Below are positions 26,632-36,389 of a stretch of 64,000 nucleotides of DNA, piece by piece. The DNA is taken from the NCBI GenBank assembly GCA_938084835.1, contig CALKER010000004.1, positions 231,621 to 295,620 of the forward strand. The letters are read 5' to 3'. This DNA comes from an uncultured Thermoguttaceae bacterium. Its GTDB lineage: Bacteria; Planctomycetota; Planctomycetia; Pirellulales; Thermoguttaceae. The position numbers and the translations under genes were made by a program. Position 1 is the first letter of the stretch. The number at the start of each line of letters is the position of its first letter. The notes beneath the pieces were generated by a model that saw nothing but the letters and a program-made list of their open reading frames with translations, was not told where the DNA came from and did no database searches.

Positions 26632-29052
26632 GTGATATGGTTTAAGAAGGTTGTAAGGGGCATTTTTTCGCGAGTTATGCTGGTTGCGCTTGCCCTCATC
26701 CTTGCCCTTTCCGGTTTAGGAGTCTGGGGTGCGCGGCACCTGTCAGCATCGCGTGGCCACAGCGCGGTTCTTACGCATGTGGTCCGACGGGATATTTTCG
26801 TCCACGACATCACGGAAAGTGGCAGTGTGGAGAGCGCCCGGAACGTCGACATCATCTCCAAAGTCCGTTCGATGAGTGGTTCCGGAGTGGCAATCTTAGA
26901 AATCGTCCCCGAGGGGACCGTTATCCGTGCGGAGGATTGCATCCCGGAGGATGCAGTCGTACCGTTAGAGGTAATAAAGCAACTGGAAGAGTACCATCGG
27001 GCGTATGGAATCCGTTTGGCGGATTACGGCACAGAAAGAGATCCGCGGCAGCGAACCGATCTGCCGCGAACTCCTGGGGCGGAAGGGACAGCTCAGGCGG
27101 GCGAGCCGGTGGCCCTAAAATCGGGGCCGGCAACGGAGGTCACTGTTTCCGCAAAGAGGCCACAATTTGGCGGATCTGACCAGTCTTCTGTCGGTTCGTT
27201 GGCAGCCCGCAACGCCGGCTCCCCTGATACATCGAATGGAAATGGTTCGGCGCCGACACCTCCTTCTCTTCCTCGTCCCTCAGGATCCCAGCCAAGAACA
27301 TCCCCTACGTCAGGTGGGCTTGCTCCCGTTGATGTCGCCGTTCAAGGTGTTGAACTATCCAAGCTCCCCCTGCGCGAACGCGATCTGCGGGAAATCCTTC
27401 CGGATCTTCCGCCCTTGGGAGCCGGCAAACGCCTGCTGACGTTCGAAGAAGTACGCGACAAGATGGTCCTAGTTCGGTTAGATTCTGCCTCGCTGGAAAA
27501 CCAGCGGGTGCAGCAACAGATCACCTGCGAAAACAGTCGGGCCTCGGTGATCCAGGCCCTCAGTAATTACGAAGCCGCCCTAATCGCTCTTCAAGAGTAT
27601 CTAGAAGGAACGTATCGTCAGCAGGTTCAGGATCTCCTGTATCAGGAGCTAATGGCGGAAGAAAATCTGGCCCGGGCGCAGCAGTACTACGAATACAGCC
27701 GGGAACTCTATGCCAAAGGATATATCTCCGAGCGCGAGCTCCAAGCCAACGAATTCGATGTGCAGAAGAAGAAAGTGGAATTGGAGACGATCAAAACAAA
27801 GCGCCGAGTCTTGGACAAATACACAAAAGAAAAGGTTCTTACCCAACTTCAGGCTGATATCGAGTCGGCGCGAGCCAAACTGGAAGCGGCGCGGAGAAAT
27901 CACCTATTGGACCTGCAAAAACTGCAGGAAATCGAAGAGCAAATAAGCAACTGCACTATCTTTGCTACTCGACCAGGTCAGGTGGTTTACGCCAATGAGC
28001 GTGACTACCGCGGTGGAACGACTGTTGTCATCGAACCGGGGACCGTCATTCGGGAACGCCAGGTAATTATCCGCCTACCGGACCCCACGCAGATGCGAGT
28101 GGTGGCCCGGGTCAATGAATCTCGCGTCAACTTGGTGCAACGAGGGATGCGGGCCAAGATCTTGCTGGATGCTTTTCTCAATTACGAAATTAACGGGGTG
28201 GTTGAGGAGGTCAGCGATTATCCCGCCCCCACATCTTTCTGGCTGCAAAACGTCAAAGAGTACGAAGCGAAAGTTCGCATCGAGAATCCCCCGCCGGGAC
28301 TGCGGCCGGGATTTACAGCTCAGGTCCGCATTCGCGTAGCTGAGGTGCCCAATGTCTTGCAAGTGCCGGTGCAGTGTGTGCTCGAACACGGCGGAAAACA
28401 TTACTGCCTTGTGGTCAAAAGCCCAGGGCAATTAGAACCGCGGGAGGTGCGCTTAGGCTTGACCAACGACAAGGTGGTCATCATCGAAGAGGGTCTTGAG
28501 GAAGGTGAAGTTGTGGTGCTCAATGCCCGCGAGTTCCGGGAAAAAGTCAATCTCCCAAAACTTCCTGGCTTATCGCTTGGTGAAAGCACGGAGTCCGGGG
28601 CCTCTGGAGAGGGGGCCGAAGCTCCGAGAGGAGCTGCGACTGAGCGGGAGCGGGGCGAAGGCAGCCCTGCCGCGGCTCCTGGAATTTCCCAAGGCAGCGC
28701 AGACCGCAACCTCGCCCCAGGCGGAAGGCGGGAAGCTCCGGCGGAAGAAGGGCAGCGCACTCACACGGGCCTCGAGGCAGGCCGCAGACCCCCAACCGGT
28801 GGTCAACGCCCAGGAGGGGACCCCGCCCAATTCTTCGCGCGACTTGATCGCAATGGCGACGGGAAAATCGATCGCGACGAGGCTCCCGAATTCCTACGCT
28901 CGGCTTTTGAGACCCTCGATAGCAATCGGGACGGAGGTATCGATTTGGGTGAGTTTCAGGCAGCGGCGAGGCAGTTTTTCGGGCGCAGAGCTGGAGTAGA
29001 GGGTGCTCCGGGCAGCCAGGGTGGAGGTCCCCGCCCTGATGCCGCCCCGTAA
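26632..29052 (+). CDS. MacA/HlyD-type efflux adaptor with C-terminal EF-hand pair
   Basis: Periplasmic adaptor (membrane fusion protein) for an ABC exporter. One N-terminal transmembrane helix (about 14-34) anchors the 806-residue protein. Family parts are an N-terminal lipoyl half (about 50-110), a long helical hairpin (about 285-440), the second lipoyl half (RPGQVVYANERDYRGG at 447-462) and a beta-barrel/membrane-proximal domain to about 645. A Ser/Pro/Gly-rich insert (about 140-235) interrupts the N-terminal part. Most unusual, after a disordered linker (650-730) there are two canonical EF-hand loops, DRNGDGKIDRDE at 739-750 and DSNRDGGIDLGE at 763-774. The ATPase and permease genes follow, giving a MacAB-like system. 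Confidence 0.88.
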   Translation: MIWFKKVVRGIFSRVMLVALALILALSGLGVWGARHLSASRGHSAVLTHVVRRDIFVHDITESGSVESARNVDIISKVRSMSGSGVAILEIVPEGTVIRAEDCIPEDAVVPLEVIKQLEEYHRAYGIRLADYGTERDPRQRTDLPRTPGAEGTAQAGEPVALKSGPATEVTVSAKRPQFGGSDQSSVGSLAARNAGSPDTSNGNGSAPTPPSLPRPSGSQPRTSPTSGGLAPVDVAVQGVELSKLPLRERDLREILPDLPPLGAGKRLLTFEEVRDKMVLVRLDSASLENQRVQQQITCENSRASVIQALSNYEAALIALQEYLEGTYRQQVQDLLYQELMAEENLARAQQYYEYSRELYAKGYISERELQANEFDVQKKKVELETIKTKRRVLDKYTKEKVLTQLQADIESARAKLEAARRNHLLDLQKLQEIEEQISNCTIFATRPGQVVYANERDYRGGTTVVIEPGTVIRERQVIIRLPDPTQMRVVARVNESRVNLVQRGMRAKILLDAFLNYEINGVVEEVSDYPAPTSFWLQNVKEYEAKVRIENPPPGLRPGFTAQVRIRVAEVPNVLQVPVQCVLEHGGKHYCLVVKSPGQLEPREVRLGLTNDKVVIIEEGLEEGEVVVLNAREFREKVNLPKLPGLSLGESTESGASGEGAEAPRGAATERERGEGSPAAAPGISQGSADRNLAPGGRREAPAEEGQRTHTGLEAGRRPPTGGQRPGGDPAQFFARLDRNGDGKIDRDEAPEFLRSAFETLDSNRDGGIDLGEFQAAARQFFGRRAGVEGAPGSQGGGPRPDAAP

Positions 29053-29108
29053 CTTCCGCCACTAAGGTTCCTGCTTACAAAGTCATCTGTCTGAAAGGCA
29101 AACTCACA

Positions 29109-29840
29109 GTGACGGAGGCTGCTCTTTCTGTCCTTAATTTGGTAAAGCATTACTACCTCGGCAGTGAGGTAGTTCAAGCACTCCGGGGAGTCAGTTTCGA
29201 AATTGCCGAGGGGGAATATGTGGCTATTATGGGCCCGTCCGGTTCGGGGAAAAGCACCCTTCTGAACTTACTGGGATGCCTAGACAAGCCTACAAGTGGG
29301 ACAATCATCCTCGGAGGCCAAGACGTTAGCCAACTGAACGATGATGAACTGTCGGAAATCCGAGCGAAGAAAATCGGCTTCATCTTCCAATCGTACAATC
29401 TCATTCCTCAACTGACAGTGCTGGAGAATATTGAGGTACCGCTGTTTTACCAGGGGCGGGTTTCCCCGGCGGCTCGCCGCAGGTGCTGGGAGCTGGCGGA
29501 AATGGTGGGCTTGAAGGATCGCCTTCGGCATAGGCCCACGCAGCTTTCTGGTGGTCAACAGCAACGCGTAGCGATCGCCCGCAGTTTGGTCAACGACCCT
29601 GTGTACATCCTTGCCGATGAGCCCACCGGGAACCTCGACTCGGCCACGGCCGAGGAAATTCTCGAGCTGCTCGAAAATCTCAACCGCATGGGTAAGACGG
29701 TGATTATGGTCACCCACGAGCCGGATGTGGCAGCACGATGCCGACGGGTCATCCGGCTAAGAGACGGACAAATCGAGTCGGATACACCCCAGGAGCCGCG
29801 CAAAACTTTTTCTCGGCCCGGGGGGGTAGCCGTGGGCTGA
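29109..29840 (+). CDS. MacB/LolD-type ABC transporter ATPase
   Basis: Cytoplasmic ATPase of a type VII (MacB/LolCDE-like) ABC system. The 243-residue protein has Walker A GPSGSGKST at 42-50, Q-loop FQSYNLIP near 93-100, signature LSGGQ at 146-150, and Walker B ILADEP with the catalytic Glu at 171, all intact. The NLDSATAEEI stretch is typical of the LolD/MacB subfamily. It starts with GTG and lies 56 bases after the adaptor and 181 bases before the permease, so the three genes form a functional set. The substrate cannot be inferred from sequence. Confidence 0.93.
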   Translation: MTEAALSVLNLVKHYYLGSEVVQALRGVSFEIAEGEYVAIMGPSGSGKSTLLNLLGCLDKPTSGTIILGGQDVSQLNDDELSEIRAKKIGFIFQSYNLIPQLTVLENIEVPLFYQGRVSPAARRRCWELAEMVGLKDRLRHRPTQLSGGQQQRVAIARSLVNDPVYILADEPTGNLDSATAEEILELLENLNRMGKTVIMVTHEPDVAARCRRVIRLRDGQIESDTPQEPRKTFSRPGGVAVG

Positions 29841-30021
29841 ATCTCCCTAACCCTCCAGTGAGGGATGGGCGGCCCTCGAATCCCTCATTGTAACAGAAGG
29901 TACCAGAAATTGTGGATTTTTTCGGAATTTGGTCGGAAGTGGTGGTAACTGCCGCTGGAAAGGCACCGCTTCCGATCCCAACTACCTTTGGCTAAAAGCG
30001 TTTTAGATTAGCAGGAAGACC

Positions 30022-31347
30022 ATGAGCCTGTTTTGGCTTCGTACATGGCAACTGGGCATTAAAAGCTTGCTTCTCCACCCGCTCCGCTCCGGGTTGACAG
30101 TGCTTGGGATTTTTATTGGTGTTTCAAGTGTGATTTGGCTGGTGGCTATCGGAGAGGGTATCGGGCGGAAGGCCCAAGAGCAAATCGAACAGCTCGGGGC
30201 CAATAACATCATTGTCCGCTCGATTAAGCCGCCCAGCGAGGTTACGGAGCGCTCTCGGGCACTTGTGCCATATGGCCTCACACGCGATGATTACGAACGG
30301 CTTACTACTACCATTCCCACGATTGTTCAGGCCGTACCTATTCGGGAGTTGCGGCGGCGCTTCAGTTACGGGGCTCGCACGGTAGACGGCAGGCTGGTGG
30401 GCTGTTCGCCGGAGTATGCTTCCGTTGTCAAATTGGAAGTAGATCGGGGCCGGTTCATCACTTATGCCGACATGTTCCGCAAAGAAAACAACTGTGTCCT
30501 GGCTGCCGAAGTGGCCCAGCGACTCTTTCCCTTGGAAAATCCTCTGGGAAAAGCCATTCGCATTGAGGAACATTTTTACGTGGTTGTGGGGGTACTTAAG
30601 CCACGAATGCCCTCCGCAGGAATTGGCGGCTCGCTGGCTGCCCAAGAGTTTAGCCAGGACGTTTACATCCCCATTACCACACTGTGGGACCGCATCGGCG
30701 ATGTGGTGGTGACACGGAGGGCAGGAAGCTTCGAAGGCGAGATCCTCCAGCTCAGTCAAGTCACTCTCACCGTCGACAAAGTCAGTCATGTGCTTCCCAC
30801 AGCCGAGGTGATTAAGGACCTTCTGGCCCGTTTCCACCGCATGGAAGATTACGGGGTGACCGTACCGCTCGAGCTGCTTGAGCAAGCACGAGTGACTAGG
30901 CTGATGTTTATGATCTTTATGGGGTTGATAGCAGCCATTTCCCTGGTGGTGGGTGGTATCGGGATCATGAACATCATGCTGGCCACCGTGACCGAGCGCA
31001 CAAGGGAGATTGGTATCCGCCGTGCTTTAGGAGCCAAGCGGCGGGACATTGTGCGACAGTTTCTCATCGAAACGGTGTCGCTGTCAATTTTGGGAGGATT
31101 GGCGGGGGTGCTGGGAGGTCTGACCTGCAGCCCTGCATTACGGTTCATCCGTTGGCAACTTACCCAGCTTATGCCGGAGATTATGAACCAACTCCCGGAT
31201 GTGGTGCGATCCATGGAGCCGGTAGTGGTGCCAGCTTCCATTCCCGTGGCATTCGGTATTTCCGTGCTGATTGGGATTGTCTTCGGGCTTTATCCGGCAA
31301 TGCGGGCCGCGGCCATGGATCCCATTGAGGCGCTTCGGCACGAGTAA
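30022..31347 (+). CDS. MacB/FtsX-type ABC transporter permease
   Basis: Membrane component of the MacAB-like exporter. The 441-residue protein has the family layout of four transmembrane helices: one near 20-45, then a periplasmic MacB_PCD domain (about 50-285), then three helices in the FtsX domain (about 293-430). The last part contains GGIGIMNIMLATVTERTREI and GIRRALGAKRRDIVRQFLIE, hallmark sequences of the mechanotransmission family. AGGAAG precedes the ATG. Lacking its own ATPase domain, it must use the preceding gene product. Confidence 0.93.
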   Translation: MSLFWLRTWQLGIKSLLLHPLRSGLTVLGIFIGVSSVIWLVAIGEGIGRKAQEQIEQLGANNIIVRSIKPPSEVTERSRALVPYGLTRDDYERLTTTIPTIVQAVPIRELRRRFSYGARTVDGRLVGCSPEYASVVKLEVDRGRFITYADMFRKENNCVLAAEVAQRLFPLENPLGKAIRIEEHFYVVVGVLKPRMPSAGIGGSLAAQEFSQDVYIPITTLWDRIGDVVVTRRAGSFEGEILQLSQVTLTVDKVSHVLPTAEVIKDLLARFHRMEDYGVTVPLELLEQARVTRLMFMIFMGLIAAISLVVGGIGIMNIMLATVTERTREIGIRRALGAKRRDIVRQFLIETVSLSILGGLAGVLGGLTCSPALRFIRWQLTQLMPEIMNQLPDVVRSMEPVVVPASIPVAFGISVLIGIVFGLYPAMRAAAMDPIEALRHE

Positions 31348-31706
31348 TCTTGCCGAAACTCGTGTTTTGCCTTGGAGAGGGCTGAGGCAATCAAACTTCA
31401 CTTGCTTGGGCCATTTTTGTCACCTGTTGAAGACCGAAAATCTCATGTTTTACCTGCTGCCAGATGTCCATGTTCCGGAAGATAACTTAAAAAACCGTTT
31501 TTTTGCCGGGCTTGTATTTTTCCTCCTACCTGGGGGTTGACTCATCCTCAATAGACGATAAACTGGAATGCGGTTTTCTGGTTGCTGGTCGAAAGGATAT
31601 TTCGTGGGAGAATGCGTACATCGGAAGAGGGGGAGCTGTGACTTTTGGTTTTCAAGGGCCGCACGGCTCCCTGGCGAGAATTGAACCAGCTCCAGGGAGG
31701 GAAACC
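31348..31706. other. 359-base intergenic region upstream of BON genes
   Basis: The downstream BON frame is open back to 31503, but that part of the translation is not domain-like and lacks a ribosome-binding site. No other gene is seen. Confidence 0.4.
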
Positions 31707-31991
31707 ATGGTTTGCTGTTCTGATATAACGCAAGTATGTCTTCAGGCCCGACGGGCGCTTTCTCTCAGTCCTATTCAGGAAATAAGACAACTTCGCGTGG
31801 AAGAAATTGCCGGCGGAGTGATGCTTCTCGGGGTTGTTTCCCGCTACTACTTTAAACAATTAGCTCAGGAGATCGTCTTGCCGCTCTGCGAGCGGGCGTG
31901 TTGTCGTCTGATTAACCGTGTGTCGGTTCAACCGCGAAGCCGGAAAGTGCGAACTTCTCCGGGGTTTGCGGTGGATGCCGAAACAAACTAA
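31707..31991 (+). CDS. Small BON-domain-like protein 1
   Basis: The 94-residue product fits a single BON-like domain. An initial helix (about 8-24, LQARRALSLSP) is followed by a strand-turn-strand (LRVEEIAGGVMLLGVVSR), a second helix (YYFKQLAQEIVLP) and a closing strand RLINRVSVQ. BON domains usually bind phospholipid or partner proteins and are often exported, but no signal peptide is present. I chose ATG 31707 because GGGAGGG lies six bases upstream. A second BON-like protein follows 52 bases later, suggesting a co-transcribed pair. Five cysteines lie in the domain region. Confidence 0.6.
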   Translation: MVCCSDITQVCLQARRALSLSPIQEIRQLRVEEIAGGVMLLGVVSRYYFKQLAQEIVLPLCERACCRLINRVSVQPRSRKVRTSPGFAVDAETN

Positions 31992-32043
31992 CCGTGCGTG
32001 GGGTGACCAAAATTCTCCCCTCTCCCGGTAAGGAGCTTCGGTC

Positions 32044-32331
32044 ATGGAGGTGAAGTCAGGTCCACTGCTACAAGCCGCAAGATCGCAACTAGGCGGGGGA
32101 AACCGGCCCGAATGGGCCGGCGAGGCTGCTGCCCGACTCGCCCGGACCATCGAGGAGGCGATCTTGGAGGCAACTCACTCCACTGTGCTCAACCTTTCCG
32201 TACACCTGACGCCCAGCGAGGTTATCCTGCGTGGGCGGTGTCGAAGTTTCCACGTCAAGCAGAAAGCGCAGCATGCCGCCATGCGGGTGTGCGAAGAGCT
32301 TGAAGTGGTCAACGAAATCCAGGTGCTGTGA
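32044..32331 (+). CDS. Small BON-domain-like protein 2
   Basis: The 95-residue product has a Gly-containing N-terminus of about 30 residues, then a BON-like domain: helix ARLARTIEEAILEATHST, strands LNLSVHLTPSEVILRGRCRS, helix FHVKQKAQHAAMRVCEELE and closing strand VVNEIQVL. The AAGGAG ribosome-binding site sits nine bases before the ATG. No signal peptide is visible, so it is probably cytoplasmic. It pairs with the preceding gene; function is unknown. Confidence 0.65.
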   Translation: MEVKSGPLLQAARSQLGGGNRPEWAGEAAARLARTIEEAILEATHSTVLNLSVHLTPSEVILRGRCRSFHVKQKAQHAAMRVCEELEVVNEIQVL

Positions 32332-32558
32332 TAATCCCTCCCGCGTTTGTTTCTCCTCACGGCGGGAAGCGTTAAAGGAACTTGTACCTCCTCCGAAAAG
32401 TGCTAGCGCAAGCACGAAAGCTTCCTAACAAACGCGAAGATTCTTTCATCCGATTATGAGCTGATTCGGTAAATAAACGCATTCGACCCCGAGCAAGGCT
32501 CATCCTTTCAACAGGCCGAAAGAAATCCGGGGCTTCGCCTTTTCCCAGGCCCATGGAG

Positions 32559-33293
32559 CTAGCGGGAAATGACCCGGCGCAGGCGTCGGCGGAGCCGCTC
32601 CACCGCCGCAGCGAATTCCTTTTGTGCCGCCTCCAACTCTGCTACCGTCTTTGTGCCCGGTTGCCGGGCAAAGTCAAGGAGGATGCGCTCCGCCTGGAGA
32701 TATTCGGGAGCGACATCCGCTACCTCCGAAGCAATCTCCAGCGGAATGTGAATTACCCCGTTGGCATCGCCATGGAGTAAATCTCCGTGGCGCACCACAA
32801 GTCCTCCGACCCGTACCGGCTCGCCGACGTGCACGATATGACAATACGCATGGGAACAGATTGTGCTTCCCACAAAGACGGGAAATCCTAGTTGACGCAC
32901 TTGGAGTAGGTCGCGACCTCCACCAGAAGTGACGAGTCCTGCCGAGCCAAATGCTTTGTACACGGAACACATAATCTCCCCAAAGGTGGCGCCGACCGGC
33001 GGATCGTCGAAATCTTGAAAGACCATCACCGCCGGGCCGGGGAGTTCCTCTGCCTTACGGATCTGCTCCGCAAGGGAATAGTAAACTTGACCTTCGGAGG
33101 GGGGTGCCGCGCTGCGAAAGCCAGCTGTGCAGGCGAAACCCACCATAGGCGGAAGTTCCGGGTATAACGCGCGGATTCGCCCGTCCATAAACCCGGTGTT
33201 GGCAGGGCGAATACCGAAAAGCTCGATGACGTTGGAAATCGTAGGGGTGTCGAATTGGGCAAGTCGGCGGAGTGTTTCGCCAGAGATCTTCAT
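32559..33293 (-). CDS. RraA-like family protein
   Basis: The 244-residue cytosolic protein belongs to the RraA/demethylmenaquinone methyltransferase-like fold (PF03737). It includes the substrate/ligand site region GGGRDLLQVRQLGFPVF, VGGLVVRHGDLLHGDANGV, and helix-terminating elements typical of HMG/CHA aldolase-type relatives. Members are either RNase E inhibitors or 4-hydroxy-4-methyl-2-oxoglutarate aldolases; this form, with the C-terminal extension after HIPLE, is more like the enzyme/unknown branch. ATG 33293 is preferred to a GTG at 33308. It points toward the convergent BON genes and is not obviously in an operon with tkt (352 bases away). Confidence 0.82.
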   Translation of the reverse strand: MKISGETLRRLAQFDTPTISNVIELFGIRPANTGFMDGRIRALYPELPPMVGFACTAGFRSAAPPSEGQVYYSLAEQIRKAEELPGPAVMVFQDFDDPPVGATFGEIMCSVYKAFGSAGLVTSGGGRDLLQVRQLGFPVFVGSTICSHAYCHIVHVGEPVRVGGLVVRHGDLLHGDANGVIHIPLEIASEVADVAPEYLQAERILLDFARQPGTKTVAELEAAQKEFAAAVERLRRRLRRVISR

Positions 33294-33645
33294 GTCCGCT
33301 AGGACCACCTTCTAATGCCCAGTGAGAGCGTGGTAGCTCTATCTATATTTATGTCCAGTACTGATACCGCCTGTCCTCGCGCCAAGCCGGCAGCGCAAAA
33401 ACTTCGATGGGGCAGACTTGTAAGTCAAGGCCATCCAGGTGGGCCGGTTTACACACCGTCCATGGCTCCAGTAGACCAAGAGGGTTTTGCCCCAGGGGTT
33501 TGTCGGGCATCCCCATCTAAGTCCGGCCGCCTGAGCCCCGGGAAAAGCTTCTGCCGTTGTCGATTCGATAATCGAGCAGGCCGGCTTACTCGAGCCAGGC
33601 GCTTGCTGTCCCTTTAAAGTGTAGCTTGTAGAAACGCCGTCCCGG
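33294..33645. other. 352-base intergenic region between RraA-like gene and tkt
   Basis: No gene is supported. It holds the 3' end of the tkt transcript and the 5' region of the RraA-like gene. No strong hairpin with a T-run on the minus strand is seen. Confidence 0.35.
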
Positions 33646-35724
33646 CTAGCTCGGGGAGCCGACGGTTGCTAGGAGCGATTTTACCTCGGTAACCACTCGC
33701 TCCGCCGTTATCCCGAAGTGTTGGTAGAGGTCCTTATAAGGAGCAGAGGCCCCAAAGGTGTTCATCCCGATAAATCTGCCCCGGGGTCCCAGATATCGAT
33801 CCCAACCAAGCCTCACGCCAGCTTCCACCGCCACTCGACAGACCACATCAGGAGGAAACACCGAAGCTTGATAATCGGGCGGTTGTTCCTCGAAAAGCTC
33901 CCAGCACGGCATGCTTACGACGCGGGTAGGAACTCCGTTAGCTTGAAGCAACTCTCGAGCAGCCAAGCAGATGTGCACCTCACTGCCAGTTCCTATCAGG
34001 ATTGCCTGTGGCCTTCCCTGGGGCGGATCGGCCAGCACGTAAGCCCCCTGAGCCAGGCCACGTGCGGGAGCGTATTGCGAGCGATCCACCGTGGGCAAAT
34101 CCTGACGGGTAAGAATCAGGGCGACCGGCCGGCGTGTCTGGCGTAAAGCAAGGCGATAAGCTTCCGCCACCTCGTTAGCATCCGCAGGGCGAATGACCAA
34201 AAGATTGGGAATGGCTCTCAAAGCCGCCAGCTGTTCCACCGGCTGATGAGTGGGGCCATCCTCCCCAACACCAATCGAGTCGTGGGTGAATATATACAGG
34301 ACGGGAAGCTCCATCATAGCGGCAAGGCGGACAGCCGGCCGCATGTAATCACTAAAGACGAGGAACGTCCCCGCATAGGCGCGCAGCCCACATAGGGCAA
34401 GCCCGTTACACACAGCGCCCATGGCATGTTCCCGCACCCCGAAGTGGAGATTGCGTCCGGCACGATTAGTGGCACTGAAGCTCCCATGCGCCTCCGGAAA
34501 CTCCAGCAATGTTTTGTTGGAGGGAGCTAAGTCCGCCGATCCGCCGATAATCCAGGGGATCCGACGAGCCACCTGATTAAGCACCTTGCCGGAGCTATTT
34601 CGCGTAGCCGTGCCCTTTGCATCCGCTGGAAATGAAGGAATAGCCGATTCCCACTCCTCGGGCAATTGACGCAGGAGCAGTCGACGAAGACTGTCCGCCA
34701 GCTGGGGATGAGTACGTTGGTAGCGATCCCACAGAGCATACCAGGCATCAGCCAACTGAGCCCCCCGACGGGCGATGCCCTCGGCAAAAACTTGGCGAGC
34801 CTCCTCCGGGACCAGGAATTGAGCCTCTTCCGGCCAGCCGTAAAACCGCTTGGCACCGCGGACCTCCTCCGCACCCAGCGGCGCACCGTGGGCTTCCGCG
34901 GTGTTGGCTTTCTTCGGGGCACCGTATGCGATAACACTTTGGACGATGATCAGTGTGGGACGGTCGGCACCGGCGGCAAATTCGCGCAGTGCAGCCCGCA
35001 GCGATGCCAAATTGTTAACATCTCCCGCAGTGATCACACGCCAGCCGTACGCTTCGAACCGCCGCGCCACATCTTCGCTAAAAGCCAGATGTGTTTGGCC
35101 TTCGATGGTGATTTTGTTATCGTCGTAAATCCAGCAAAGATTCCGGAGATTGAGATGGCCGGCCAATGACGCCGCTTCGCTTCCCACACCCTCCATCAGG
35201 TCGCCATCGCTCAAAAGTGCATAGACATTGTAATCGAACAGAGGATAGCCCTCTTGATTAAAATGCTCGGCCAGCCAGTAGCGCGCGATCGCCACCCCCA
35301 CGCTATTCCCTGCCCCTTGGCCCAGGGGTCCGGTTGTTGTTTCCACTCCCGCGGTCAGACCGTACTCGGGATGGCCCGGGCAGCGGCTATGTAATTGCCG
35401 GAAGCGGCGAATTTCCTCCAACGTGATCGCCAAAGGAGGCTCCCCTTGCGCAACTTCCTCCGCCTGTCGCACACCCGCTAAATGCAGTACCGCATAAAGC
35501 AGCATCGAGGCATGACCACACGACAGCACAAATCGGTCGCGATTAGGCCAATAAGGGCGAGCCGGGTCATACCGCAAAAATTCGTTAAAAACTACGTAGG
35601 CCACAGGCGCTAGCGCCATCGGTGTCCCTGGATGCCCGCTCTTTGCAGCTTCCACCGCATCCATCGCCAAGGTGCGGATGGTATTGATCGCCAACCATTC
35701 TTTATCAACTACCTGAGTTGCCAT
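33646..35724 (-). CDS. tkt: Transketolase
   Basis: The 692-residue cytosolic thiamine-diphosphate enzyme of the pentose phosphate pathway transfers two-carbon units between ketoses and aldoses. The N-terminal TPP domain has KSGHPGTPM (about 29-37), CPGHPEYG and the SDGDLMEGVGSEAASLAGH motif with DDNKITIEG. The central Pyr domain has DLAPSNKT, the FGVREHAMGAVCNG motif with the catalytic Glu, and FTHDSIGVGEDGPTHQP. GGAAG stands six bases before the ATG. Length matches the family (about 660-700). It is transcribed alone on the minus strand; the upstream gap to the UDP-glucose dehydrogenase gene is 665 bases. Confidence 0.97.
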   Translation of the reverse strand: MATQVVDKEWLAINTIRTLAMDAVEAAKSGHPGTPMALAPVAYVVFNEFLRYDPARPYWPNRDRFVLSCGHASMLLYAVLHLAGVRQAEEVAQGEPPLAITLEEIRRFRQLHSRCPGHPEYGLTAGVETTTGPLGQGAGNSVGVAIARYWLAEHFNQEGYPLFDYNVYALLSDGDLMEGVGSEAASLAGHLNLRNLCWIYDDNKITIEGQTHLAFSEDVARRFEAYGWRVITAGDVNNLASLRAALREFAAGADRPTLIIVQSVIAYGAPKKANTAEAHGAPLGAEEVRGAKRFYGWPEEAQFLVPEEARQVFAEGIARRGAQLADAWYALWDRYQRTHPQLADSLRRLLLRQLPEEWESAIPSFPADAKGTATRNSSGKVLNQVARRIPWIIGGSADLAPSNKTLLEFPEAHGSFSATNRAGRNLHFGVREHAMGAVCNGLALCGLRAYAGTFLVFSDYMRPAVRLAAMMELPVLYIFTHDSIGVGEDGPTHQPVEQLAALRAIPNLLVIRPADANEVAEAYRLALRQTRRPVALILTRQDLPTVDRSQYAPARGLAQGAYVLADPPQGRPQAILIGTGSEVHICLAARELLQANGVPTRVVSMPCWELFEEQPPDYQASVFPPDVVCRVAVEAGVRLGWDRYLGPRGRFIGMNTFGASAPYKDLYQHFGITAERVVTEVKSLLATVGSPS

Positions 35725-36389
35725 AGCAGACTTCCAACCCCTCTACTGGCGTCGAAGAATCCTCCGCTCCGGTCTCCCGAAACCTTCTGCCAAAATAGGC
35801 TTAAAATCGCCATGCCAGGAATTACAAACGCGACAAACACCAGCACCATGATCCCGCTTGCAGCTTCGGGGAGAGCCTATGACCCCCCAACCTTTGCAGT
35901 CTACTTGAGGGATACTTCACGCGTGGTATTGTGCCATCCGGGCTCGCAGTGTTCAATGACCAACCGGTCATAATTGAGAGCTTCGGAGGAGGTCAGGAGG
36001 CTGCAGGAATAGCGTAGGGCAAAAGCTCGGCTTGGCCGCAGCTCATGTGCTGCAAATTTCGACCTAGCGCGGGATGAGGGAGAGGTATTGGGTTATCCCA
36101 CCAGGATCTCACCGTCTTGATCAACGACTCGGTAATTTTTTGGCACCCCCTCTCTGGCTCCTTGCCAATACTTAATTTCGTTCCCCTAGTTTTGGAGAGC
36201 CCGAAACCCTCAGTTATCACGCCGGAGGCGAGCTCCCCGAGTCCTTCTCCAAGAAATTGCAGAAGGGAAAATTTCCCGTCGGCAGTCGCTCCCCCCGTAG
36301 GGGTACCGAAGTTAACGCCGACCTTGCAGATTCTCGATGAGAATTTCCCGCATGGGTCCTGTCCTGCTGCCGGGCCGGTGGTGCCCTCT
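35725..36389. other. 665-base intergenic region upstream of tkt
   Basis: No supported coding region. It must contain the tkt promoter and the end of the UDP-glucose dehydrogenase transcript. A short palindromic stem CCCC-TAC-GGGG lies near 36292-36302 but lacks a T-run. Short frames on the plus strand are not protein-like. Confidence 0.4.
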
